Of a DNA stretch of 8,306 nt, positions 1-5,354 are shown piece by piece. The stretch covers positions 1 to 8,306 of the forward strand of contig JAEZHJ010000022.1 of NCBI GenBank assembly GCA_023436925.1, in the 5' to 3' direction. The stretch is from Actinomycetes bacterium. GTDB taxonomy: Bacteria; Actinomycetota; Actinomycetes; Propionibacteriales; Propionibacteriaceae. Numbering within the stretch: the stretch's first letter is position 1; each line of letters begins with the position of its first letter. The position numbers were made by a program, and so were the translations under genes. The notes under the pieces were generated by a model. That model was not told where the DNA came from. It saw nothing but the letters and a program-made list of their open reading frames with translations, and did no database searches.

Positions 1-503
1 GAGACCAGGTGCAGGCGGTCGGACTCGACCCGGCGCGGCAGCAACGGCGCTCCCCCGGTCAGCGCCACCGGCGCCACCGACAGGCGCAGCTCATCCAGCG
101 CCCCGGCGTCCAGGAACTGCCCGGCCAGGTCTCCCCCGCCGACCACCCAGATGTCGCCGTCGCCGGCCACTTCGCGAAGCTCCGGCAGCAACGCGGCGAC
201 GGGACCGGAGCGGAACCGGATGTCGGCACCCTCAGGTGCGGGAAGCTCCCGCGAGGTCAGCACGAAGACCGGAGTGTCGCCGTGGAAGCCACGCCACTTC
301 TCCGGGTTCGCGAGAACGTCCTCGGTGTCCAGCAGCCACTGGTAGGTGGTCGACCCCTCCACCATGACCGCCGCACCCGACGGCATCAGGTCGTCATCGG
401 GCTCGGTGCCGCCCGGGACTGCGAACAACCAGGCCAGCGAGTTGCTCTCATCGGCGATCCAGCCGTTGATCGACGTGGCTGTGTCGAAGTAGATCTTGCC
501 CAT
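1..503 (-). CDS. RibD C-terminal / dihydrofolate reductase-like protein (3' end outside window)
   Basis: The first 167 residues of a protein in the RibD C-terminal (DHFR-like) fold family are visible; such stand-alone proteins are usually about 180-190 residues, so only the last strand or so should be missing. Visible features are an N-terminal strand followed by a SxNG turn (MGKIYFDTATSINGWIA), a VEGSTTYQW segment near residue 48-56, and the nucleotide-binding glycine motif IWVVGGGDLAGQF at residues 118-130, followed by DAGALDELRLSVAPVALTGG. That set is characteristic of NADPH-dependent reductases of this family. Members of the family are often of unknown substrate, and nothing nearby suggests riboflavin or folate synthesis, so only a generic cytosolic reductase role is supported. 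The ATG at 503 is preceded by AAGG (about 7 nt away) and by TAAGGT, which could instead be a -10 box for a leaderless message. It is divergent from the SatD-like operon and shares its 66-bp promoter spacer. Confidence 0.85.
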   Translation of the reverse strand, partial: MGKIYFDTATSINGWIADESNSLAWLFAVPGGTEPDDDLMPSGAAVMVEGSTTYQWLLDTEDVLANPEKWRGFHGDTPVFVLTSRELPAPEGADIRFRSGPVAALLPELREVAGDGDIWVVGGGDLAGQFLDAGALDELRLSVAPVALTGGAPLLPRRVESDRLHLV

Positions 504-534
504 CCCATGACCTTAGGCGAGACCTCTGACATCC

Positions 535-563
535 TTGCAGCATTAAGGCGATCGGCTTAAGAT
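535..563 (+). promoter_or_regulatory. Putative promoter of the SatD-like operon giving a leaderless mRNA
   Basis: TTGCAG (535-540) and TAAGAT (558-563) are separated by 17 bp, the ideal spacing for a housekeeping sigma factor. The -10 fits the actinobacterial TANNNT pattern; the -35 matches TTGACA only in its first three bases. Transcription would begin about 7 bases after the -10, which is the A of the ATG at 570. No Shine-Dalgarno-like sequence precedes that ATG, which agrees with a leaderless transcript. The assignment is by eye and needs start-site mapping. Confidence 0.5.
543..560. promoter_or_regulatory. 18-bp palindromic putative operator
   Basis: TTAAGGCGATCGGCTTAA reads the same on both strands in eight of its nine base-pair positions; only the G/G at positions 6 and 13 breaks the symmetry. 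It sits between the -35 and -10 elements and covers the first bases of the -10, a classic place for a repressor to block RNA polymerase. Because the adjacent downstream protein carries a helix-turn-helix, autoregulation is the simplest idea, but that link is inference. A partial copy of one half (TTAGGCGA, 513-520) lies 30 bp upstream, about three helical turns away, next to the start of the divergent reductase gene. Confidence 0.5.
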
Positions 564-569
564 GCCCGA

Positions 570-1229
570 ATGAAGCCCAATGCCTTCATGTTCGCCCTCA
601 CTGCGGACCAGGTGGCCAGCCGGTCCGGCGAGGACCGGGTCCCGGCCGCGCTCGCGGCGCTGCAGACGAGCCTCGACAGCCGGACCGTCCTGGCCTTCGA
701 ACGTACCGCGGGCGACGAGATCCAGGGCCTGTGTGCCGAGCCGGACGCCGTGGTGGACGCTGTCGCGCAACTCACCCGGCTGGGCGGCTGGCGGATCGGC
801 ATCGGCGCCGGCGGGGTCGACACTCCCCTGCCGGACTCCACCCGCGAGGCCCGCGGCGGGGCCTACCTCGCCGCGCGCGAGGCGATCGCCCTCGCCCGCT
901 CCTCCCCCACCGAACTCGCCCTCGCCGTCGCCGACCCCGAGGGCACCGTCAGCGCCGGCCGTTACGGTGGTAGGGCGCCGGAGGTGGATGACGCCGAGAC
1001 CGCGCTGTGGCTGCTCCGCGGCGTGCTCGAACGGCGCAGCACGGAGGGATGGGAACTCGTGGATCTGCTCGACAGCGGCCTCAGCAACGCCCGGGCAGCG
1101 AGGGTGCTCGGCATCAGCCCGTCGGCGGCCAGCCAAAGGCTCTCCCGTGCCTACCGCGTCGAGGCCGAACGCGGCGCGGTCCTCGCGAGCCGGCTACTGG
1201 CCCGGCTGCCCGAGGCGGTGTGGTCGTGA
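570..1229 (+). CDS. SatD-family protein with C-terminal helix-turn-helix
   Basis: 219 residues. The N-terminal part (about 1-150) has the hallmarks of the SatD family: an opening strand followed by ADQVASR (12-18), a conserved ERTAGDEIQGL segment (44-54), a GGWRIGIGAGGV strand-turn (72-83) and an ARGGAYLAAREAIALAR helix (94-110). These resemble the core of nucleotide-cyclase-like folds, but I see no proof of catalysis. Residues 171-194 (LSNARAARVLGISPSAASQRL) form a helix-turn-helix of the sigma-region-4/MarR-like type, so DNA binding is likely. SatD was named from an acid-tolerance-linked locus in Streptococcus mutans; its biochemical role is not established. The ATG at 570 is chosen because the protein begins directly with the family's first strand and a promoter is placed for leaderless expression. 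The stop overlaps the start of the next gene, so the two are co-translated and probably work together. Confidence 0.75.
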   Translation: MKPNAFMFALTADQVASRSGEDRVPAALAALQTSLDSRTVLAFERTAGDEIQGLCAEPDAVVDAVAQLTRLGGWRIGIGAGGVDTPLPDSTREARGGAYLAAREAIALARSSPTELALAVADPEGTVSAGRYGGRAPEVDDAETALWLLRGVLERRSTEGWELVDLLDSGLSNARAARVLGISPSAASQRLSRAYRVEAERGAVLASRLLARLPEAVWS

Positions 1230-1645
1230 CTCCCGTCCTCGCGATCATCCTGAAGACCCTGGTGGTCGCAGCGCTGGGGTGCCTGGCAGTGCTGGCCGGA
1301 AGTCCGGTGGTGCAGGCGGTGTTCCGCCGCGCCGACCCGCCCCCGAAGCCGGACGCCACCCCGCCCGAGCCTTCGGAAGCACCCGGGCTGCAGGCAGCCG
1401 CCGCGACCCTCCAGGGCGGCCGCTGGATCGGCATGCTGGAGCGGCTCGCCATCTACGCCACGATCCTGGCCGGCTTCGCCGAAGGCATCGCCGTCGTGCT
1501 CGCGCTCAAGGCCCTGGCCCGCTACCCCGAACTGAAGGCGCCCTCCTCGGGCGCAGCCGAGCGGTTCATCATCGGCACCTTCACCAGCGTGCTGTTCGCC
1601 GCCGCCTGCGCCGGACTGGCGTGGTGGCTGATCGGGCTGTGGTGA
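1226..1645 (+). CDS. Small membrane protein paired with the SatD-like gene
   Basis: 139 residues starting at a GTG that overlaps the stop of the preceding gene (GTGA), with a weak GAGG ribosome-binding sequence 10 bases upstream. Three hydrophobic segments are visible, at about 5-29, 71-96 and 114-138. A proline-rich hydrophilic linker (about 35-55) lies between the first and second. Between the second and third helices is KALARYPELK followed by AERFIIGTFTS (about 95-121). I recall similar K..xRY/F.E...AE.FIIGT..S patterns in short hypothetical membrane proteins next to SatD genes; I cannot verify this here. It may be the membrane partner or effector controlled by the SatD-like regulator. No enzymatic motif is seen and no function is assigned. 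Longer in-frame starts upstream would lie entirely inside the SatD-like gene and give a low-complexity Arg/Pro-rich leader, so they were not used. Confidence 0.7.
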   Translation: MTPVLAIILKTLVVAALGCLAVLAGSPVVQAVFRRADPPPKPDATPPEPSEAPGLQAAAATLQGGRWIGMLERLAIYATILAGFAEGIAVVLALKALARYPELKAPSSGAAERFIIGTFTSVLFAAACAGLAWWLIGLW

Positions 1646-1655
1646 GCCGATCAGC
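1627..1655. terminator. Hairpin at the convergent gene junction, probable two-way terminator
   Basis: Arms GCTGATCGGGCT (1627-1638) and AGCCGATCAGC (1645-1655) pair over 11 base pairs with one bulged G, around a 6-base loop GTGGTG. The stop codon of the membrane-protein gene (1643-1645) lies at the loop/arm boundary, and the stop of the convergent MalG-type gene is only 9 bases beyond the right arm. There is no T-rich tail on either strand, so it is a non-canonical, GC-rich hairpin of the kind often seen between convergent actinobacterial genes. Because the structure is symmetrical it could stop transcription from both sides. Confidence 0.5.
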
Positions 1656-1663
1656 GCCCCGGC

Positions 1664-2500
1664 TCACTCCTTGACCGCACCGGCCGCCAGCGACGAGATC
1701 AGCGACTTCTGCGTCAGGACGAAGAAGATCACGAACGGCACCGCCACGATCAACGCGCCGGCAGCAAAGGTGGTGAAGAAGTTGTTCTTGTCGGTGACGA
1801 AACTGAACAGGCCCAGCGCCAGGGTCTGGTTCTCCGGACTGCGCAGGATCAGCTTGGGCAGGATGAAGTCCATCCAGGGAGCGGTGAAGCTGGTCACCGC
1901 CAGGAAGGTCAGGATCGGACGGGCCACCGGCAGGATGATCTGGACATAGACCCGGAAGTTGCTCGCCCCGTCGATCCGGGCGGCCTCGTCGAGGCTGCGC
2001 GGCACCTCGTCCAGGTAGCTCTTCACCAGCCAGGTGTTGAACGGCATGTTGCCGGCCAGGTAGAAGATCACCAGCCCCCACAAGGTGTCCAGCCCGCCCA
2101 TCCGGTACAGCAGCACGTAGATCGCCACCATGCCGACGAAGGACGGGAACACCTGCAGGATCAGCATCGTCATCAGCAACGGCCGCTTGAAGGTGAACCG
2201 GAACCGGGACAGGACGTAGGCCCCGAGTGAGGCGAACACCAGCGTCCCGACGCAGGTCGCCAGGGCGACGATGAAGGAGTTGATGAACCACCGGGGATAC
2301 GGGGTCTGGGTGAACAGGTACTCGAAGTGCTCCCCGGTCAGCCCGTTGCTGAACGGGATGATCGGCAGGTTCGCGATGCTGCGGCCGGGCGAGAAGGCCG
2401 CGCTGACCAGGTGGACCACCGGCCAGAGAACCGCAACGGCAACGATCGCGAAGATCGCCCCGATGACGACGGTGTTGATCCGCCGGATTGCGATGTCCAT
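1664..2500 (-). CDS. MalG-type sugar ABC transporter permease
   Basis: 278 residues, typical length for MalG-like permeases. It is an inner-membrane channel subunit that pairs with the MalF-type protein. The first membrane helix spans about residues 10-35; further helices are at about 72-97, 107-132, 140-158, 190-212 and 245-265, giving the usual six. The cytoplasmic EAA loop that docks on the ATPase is clear at about 172-191 (EAARIDGASNFRVYVQIILP). The phrase VFPSFVGMVAIYVLLYRMGGLDTLWGLV is typical of permeases for maltose and galacto-oligosaccharides. The ATG at 2500 overlaps the malF-type stop by one base (TGATG), and AAGGAGG lies 10 bases upstream, so the start is well supported. It is the last gene of the transporter operon. 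Galacto-oligosaccharide specificity is inferred from the neighbouring GH42 gene, not from the sequence of this subunit. Confidence 0.92.
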   Translation of the reverse strand: MDIAIRRINTVVIGAIFAIVAVAVLWPVVHLVSAAFSPGRSIANLPIIPFSNGLTGEHFEYLFTQTPYPRWFINSFIVALATCVGTLVFASLGAYVLSRFRFTFKRPLLMTMLILQVFPSFVGMVAIYVLLYRMGGLDTLWGLVIFYLAGNMPFNTWLVKSYLDEVPRSLDEAARIDGASNFRVYVQIILPVARPILTFLAVTSFTAPWMDFILPKLILRSPENQTLALGLFSFVTDKNNFFTTFAAGALIVAVPFVIFFVLTQKSLISSLAAGAVKE

Positions 2501-3858
2501 CAGAGCTCACCCTCCTTGTAGGACTTGGTCCGCTGGAACTGCCAGATCGCAATCGGGGCGAGGACGACGAAGATCATGATCGCCAGCACCGAGGCGTAGT
2601 GGTACTGCAGCAGGTTGATGGTGAGCTTGTAGATCCAGCTCACCATGATGTCGGTGCCGCCGGCGCCGGTCGTCGTCGTGTCGGCGACCGCAGGATCGCC
2701 GCCGGTCAAGAAGAAGATCGCCCCGAAGTTGTTCAGGTTGTGGGCGAAGGAGAGGATCATCAGCGGAGCCGTCTGGTACATCACCAGCGGAAGGGTGATG
2801 TGGCGGAAGCGGGCGAACTTCGTCGCCCCGTCCACCTCGGCGGCCTCCATCACGTCGCGCGAGATCGCGGTCATCGTGCCGGTGACCAGCAGCATGAAGT
2901 ACGGGAACCCGGCCCACAGGTTGATCGTCACGACCATGAACTTCGCCAGCCACGGGTCGGACAGCCACGGGATGGCGCCGTCGATGAGGCCGAGCGCCTG
3001 CAAGGTCTTGTTGACAGTGCCGAAAGCCCCGTTCAGCGCGTTCTGCCAGAACAGCATGCTGACCACGCCGGGAATCGCGTAGGGCAGGATGAAGATGCCC
3101 CGGATGAACGGCGTGATCCTGAAGTTGCTCTCGGCGAGCAGGACGGCCATCAGCATGCCGCCGAAGTAGCAGGTGACCGTCGCCAGCACGGCCCAGACGA
3201 TCGTCCACGTGAAGACCCGGACGAGGGCGCCGGTCCAGGTGGCGCTGCCCCCGAACATGTAGCCGAAGTTTTCCAGCCCGACCCAGTCGATCGGTTTCGC
3301 CGGCGGGATGGCGTCCGGCGCGGAGTAGTTGGTGAAGGCCACCAGGGTCGCGAAGACCAGGGGCACCACCACGAAGAAGACGATCAGGACGACCGTCGGT
3401 GCCAGTCCCAGGATCGGGAAGGCGCGGCCGGCCAGGGCTTCGCGGACGCTGCTGCGCGGTGGGGTGGGCTCCTTGGGGTCCCAGGCCTGCTCGGCGGCCA
3501 CGGCGGACCGGACCGAGACGTAGTAGATCGCGACGAACAGCAGGATCACCGCGATGGTGATCACGCCGTCGACCAGCATGAACAGGGAGTTGGGCCGTTG
3601 CTTGACGGGCAGGTCGAGCCGGGCCTCACCCAGCGTGACGAGGTTCGCCAGGTTGGAGATGATCAGCGGCAGGCTGACCAGGAACAGCACCTCGATGGCG
3701 GCGAACAGGGCGCCCTTGACGTACTGCCGCAGCGTGAGCAGGTGGGCCAGGCCCATGAACAGCCAGGCCTGCTGCTTCACCTTCTGGCGCCGGCCGGGGT
3801 CTCCCAGTGGCGGCAGCGGGGTGGAGCTGACGTCCGATTCTGTGGTGGTAACCGCCAT
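2500..3858 (-). CDS. MalF-type sugar ABC transporter permease
   Basis: 452 residues. A cytoplasmic N-terminus (1-45) leads into an extra pair of membrane helices (about 47-72 and 93-115), a hydrophilic linker, then the canonical MalF core with helices at about 148-176, 214-243, 250-272, 305-328, 360-384 and 420-441. The ATPase-docking EAA loop is at about 338-358 (EAAEVDGATKFARFRHITLPL). The segment LNNFGAIFFLTGGDPAV followed by GGTDIMVSWIYKLT is characteristic of the MalF/GanP/MdxF group that moves maltodextrins or beta-galactosides. The two extra N-terminal helices resemble those of enterobacterial MalF (eight helices in total). The ATG at 3858 has AGGAGG seven bases upstream. It is preceded by a 76-bp spacer containing a strong hairpin after the binding-protein gene, and it overlaps the malG-type gene by one base. 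Confidence 0.92.
   Translation of the reverse strand: MAVTTTESDVSSTPLPPLGDPGRRQKVKQQAWLFMGLAHLLTLRQYVKGALFAAIEVLFLVSLPLIISNLANLVTLGEARLDLPVKQRPNSLFMLVDGVITIAVILLFVAIYYVSVRSAVAAEQAWDPKEPTPPRSSVREALAGRAFPILGLAPTVVLIVFFVVVPLVFATLVAFTNYSAPDAIPPAKPIDWVGLENFGYMFGGSATWTGALVRVFTWTIVWAVLATVTCYFGGMLMAVLLAESNFRITPFIRGIFILPYAIPGVVSMLFWQNALNGAFGTVNKTLQALGLIDGAIPWLSDPWLAKFMVVTINLWAGFPYFMLLVTGTMTAISRDVMEAAEVDGATKFARFRHITLPLVMYQTAPLMILSFAHNLNNFGAIFFLTGGDPAVADTTTTGAGGTDIMVSWIYKLTINLLQYHYASVLAIMIFVVLAPIAIWQFQRTKSYKEGEL
2511..2517 (-). promoter_or_regulatory. Ribosome-binding site of the MalG-type gene
   Basis: AAGGAGG on the minus strand lies inside the end of the malF-type coding sequence and 10 bases before the ATG at 2500. 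A full anti-16S match here supports the chosen start and suggests reinitiation at the one-base stop/start overlap. Confidence 0.75.
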
Positions 3859-3865
3859 TGGTCAT

Positions 3866-3871
3866 CCTCCT
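3866..3871 (-). promoter_or_regulatory. Ribosome-binding site of the MalF-type gene
   Basis: AGGAGG on the minus strand is separated from the ATG at 3858 by seven bases, the best possible spacing. It fixes the start. It lies 6 bases downstream, in transcript sense, of the hairpin at 3878-3919, so the hairpin does not sequester it. Confidence 0.8.
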
Positions 3872-3877
3872 GGGGTG

Positions 3878-3919
3878 CGCCGGCTCCCGCCGAGGAATGA
3901 CCTCGACGGGAGCCCGGCG
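3878..3919 (-). promoter_or_regulatory. Strong hairpin between the binding-protein and MalF-type genes
   Basis: The arms at 3878-3895 (CGCCGGCTCCCGCCGAGG) and 3901-3919 (CCTCGACGGGAGCCCGGCG) pair over about 17 base pairs with one bulged base and one mismatch, around a 5-base loop. On the transcript it begins 15 bases after the binding-protein stop and ends just before the malF ribosome-binding site. No U-run follows. In many binding-protein operons a stem-loop at this point partly stops transcription or protects the upstream mRNA, so that binding protein is made in excess of permease. That role is inferred from position and structure. Confidence 0.65.
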
Positions 3920-3934
3920 TGGGGTCGGGGCGGG

Positions 3935-5173
3935 TCAGGAACCCAGGATCGTCGAGTTGGCGGCGTCCAGTTCCTTCTGGATGTCTGCGCCGTTCCAGAT
4001 GTTGGCGCTGGCAGCGTTCATCGCGTCCCAGAACTTGCCCATCTGCGGGATGGACGGCATCGGGAAGGCGAACTTGAGCTGGTCGGCGAAGCCGGTCACC
4101 ACCGGGTTCTTGTAGGTGATGTCGGACGAGGACGCCGCCAGTGCACCGGTGATGTCGGCCCGCAACTGCTGCATCTCGGGGGTGGTGAGGAACTGCGCGA
4201 AGGCTGCGGACACCTCGGGGTGGTCGGTGTACGCGGAGACGTACATGGTCCGGACCCCGGCGAAGGACGCCGCCGGCTCGCTGTTGCCGGCCAGGGCGGG
4301 CAGGGTCGCCACGCCGAAGTCGACTCCGGCGTCGGTGAAGTTCTTCACGTTCCACGGCCCGGAGATCAGCATGGCGGCATCACCGGCGGAGAACAGCGCG
4401 TCCACCGTGCTGGTGGCCAGGTCGGCCGCCGGGACGTTGAGCACCGGCCGCAGCGCCACGAATTGCTTCATGCCCTCGACCGAGGCCGGCGAGTTGATGT
4501 TCGTCGTGGTGGTGTCGGTGCCGTCCGGCCCGAACAGCCGATTGTCCTTCGACGTGGTGAACAGGATCGTGTAGTAGCCGTTCCCGACGTCCATCACGAA
4601 GCCGTACTTGCCCTTGTTCTCGGCGTTGAAGTCCTTGGAGAAGGCGACGACGTCGTCCCAGGTCTTCGGCGGGTCGGTGACGTACTTCTTGTTGTAGTAC
4701 AGCGCGTAGGTCTCCATGGCGACCGGGTAGCCGTACATCGTGCCGTCGTAGGTGGCGGCGGTGGTGGCGGCCTCCAGGACGTTGCCCTGGACGGCGGCGG
4801 GGTCCACCACGGGCAGGACGTGGCCACCGGAGACCAGCTCGCCGAGCTTGTCGTGCGGGGCGGCGAAGACGTCCGGGCCGGTGCCGGCCGGGCCGTCGAG
4901 CGCGATCTGGGACGAGGTGTCGCCGAACTCGACGTTGATGAACTCGACCGAGACGTTGGGGTGGAGTTCCTTGAACTTCTCGCCGGCCTGCTTGATGAAC
5001 TCATCCGGGCCGAGTTGGGACTCCCACACCTTCAGGGTCACCGGGTCGGCGGGCAGGGACGTCTCCGCCGGTGCACTGCCGCTGGCCGACGGCGCCGGGG
5101 TGGCGCTGCTGCAAGCGGCCAGGGAGCCGGCCAGCAGCGCGGCGATTCCGATCGTGATGATGCTGCGTCGCAT
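3935..5173 (-). CDS. Sugar ABC transporter solute-binding lipoprotein (MalE/GanS-like)
   Basis: 412 residues. A lipoprotein signal peptide is plain: MRRS, a hydrophobic stretch, and lipobox LAAC with the lipidated cysteine at residue 21, followed by a Ser/Ala/Pro-rich tether to about residue 40. The mature protein belongs to the family 1 extracellular solute-binding proteins: VTLKVWESQLGPDEFIKQAGEKFKELHPNVSVEF opens the first lobe, YGYPVAMETYALYYNKKY (about 148-165) is the typical crossover region, AMLISGPWNVKNF is the second-lobe signature, and FPMPSIPQMGKFWDAMN near the end is typical of maltodextrin and galacto-oligosaccharide binders. It would capture sugar outside the membrane and hand it to the two permeases. 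It is the first gene of the transporter operon; AGGA lies 11 bases before the ATG, a rather weak ribosome site. The ligand is inferred from the divergent GH42 gene to be a beta-galactoside or galacto-oligosaccharide. Confidence 0.92.
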   Translation of the reverse strand: MRRSIITIGIAALLAGSLAACSSATPAPSASGSAPAETSLPADPVTLKVWESQLGPDEFIKQAGEKFKELHPNVSVEFINVEFGDTSSQIALDGPAGTGPDVFAAPHDKLGELVSGGHVLPVVDPAAVQGNVLEAATTAATYDGTMYGYPVAMETYALYYNKKYVTDPPKTWDDVVAFSKDFNAENKGKYGFVMDVGNGYYTILFTTSKDNRLFGPDGTDTTTTNINSPASVEGMKQFVALRPVLNVPAADLATSTVDALFSAGDAAMLISGPWNVKNFTDAGVDFGVATLPALAGNSEPAASFAGVRTMYVSAYTDHPEVSAAFAQFLTTPEMQQLRADITGALAASSSDITYKNPVVTGFADQLKFAFPMPSIPQMGKFWDAMNAASANIWNGADIQKELDAANSTILGS

Positions 5174-5230
5174 CGTTCTCTCTTTCCTGAGGGCGAGTAG
5201 AGACCGGCCGGACGACCGGCTGCGTCTCGC

Positions 5231-5260
5231 ACAGTAGTCCGCCTTGCGTCACTCACGCAA
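5231..5260 (-). promoter_or_regulatory. Putative promoter of the transporter operon
   Basis: On the minus strand TTGCGT (5260-5255) and TACTGT (5236-5231) are 18 bp apart, fitting TTG... and TANNNT. A start near 5224 would leave a leader of about 50 bases. The -35 is itself one of the TTGCGT elements of the putative operator cluster, so a bound repressor would directly mask it. Assigned by eye; moderate certainty. Confidence 0.4.
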
Positions 5261-5292
5261 TGAGTTGCGTAACGTTGCGATAACGGTTGCGT
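5244..5292. promoter_or_regulatory. Cluster of TTGCG(T/A) elements, probable LacI-family operators
   Basis: Five copies of TTGCGT or TTGCGA lie within 49 bp: plus-strand copies at 5244-5249, 5265-5270, 5275-5280 and 5287-5292, and an inverted copy ACGCAA at 5255-5260. The inverted copy makes two interlocking perfect inverted repeats: TTGCGT-5 bp-ACGCAA (5244-5260) and ACGCAATGAGTTGCGT (5255-5270). A third, imperfect palindrome with the central CG usual in LacI operators is CGTAACGTTGCG (5268-5279, 10 of 12 bases symmetrical). The cluster lies between the divergent transporter and regulator genes, exactly where a shared repressor should act. That the adjacent LacI protein binds here is inference. 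Confidence 0.6.
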
Positions 5293-5344
5293 TGGGGGCA
5301 GGCTGGGTGCGCCACAATGGCGGCGACGTCCACCGGACGGGAAC

Positions 5345-5348
5345 GGAG
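5345..5348 (+). promoter_or_regulatory. Ribosome-binding site deciding the LacI-type start
   Basis: GGAG lies six bases before the ATG at 5355. An in-frame ATG at 5244 lies within the operator cluster and would add 37 residues with no resemblance to LacI N-termini, so the downstream ATG is preferred. Confidence 0.65.
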
Positions 5349-5354
5349 TCATCG

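Noticed and set aside
9..560. Plus-strand open frame of 183 codons antisense to the RibD-like gene
   Set aside because: The minus-strand frame has the GGG nucleotide-binding motif and a family-like N-terminus; the plus-strand product has no motifs.
562..573. Three-codon open frame ATGCCCGAATGA just before the SatD-like start
   Set aside because: Its stop overlaps the real ATG (ATGA), which looks like translational coupling, but the inferred -10 box overlaps it, so it is probably not transcribed.
1007..1225. Upstream extension of the small membrane protein to an ATG at 1007
   Set aside because: It would overlap the SatD-like gene by more than 200 bases and add an Arg-rich leader; the GTG at 1226 gives a GTGA overlap and begins with a membrane helix.
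580..1674. Plus-strand frame of 364 codons overlapping the SatD-like gene and the membrane-protein gene
   Set aside because: It is Arg/Pro/Ser-rich with no domain and crosses two better-supported genes in another frame.
2488..3900. Plus-strand open frame of 470 codons antisense to the MalF-type gene
   Set aside because: The product is a charged Gln/Asp/His/Arg-rich string, an antisense shadow of a clear eight-helix permease.
3554..5200. Plus-strand open frame of 548 codons antisense to the binding-protein gene
   Set aside because: The minus-strand frame has a lipoprotein signal and family motifs throughout; the plus-strand product is Gly/Val/Arg-rich without motifs.
5204..5220. Repeated ACCGGC with a 5-bp inverted repeat (GCCGG-ACGA-CCGGC) in the leader of the binding-protein mRNA
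   Set aside because: Short GC-only repeats are expected by chance at this base composition; too weak to call a regulatory RNA.
5244..5354. Upstream extension of the LacI-type protein to an ATG at 5244
   Set aside because: The added 37 residues do not resemble LacI N-termini and would be encoded by the operator cluster; GGAG before 5355 supports the shorter form.
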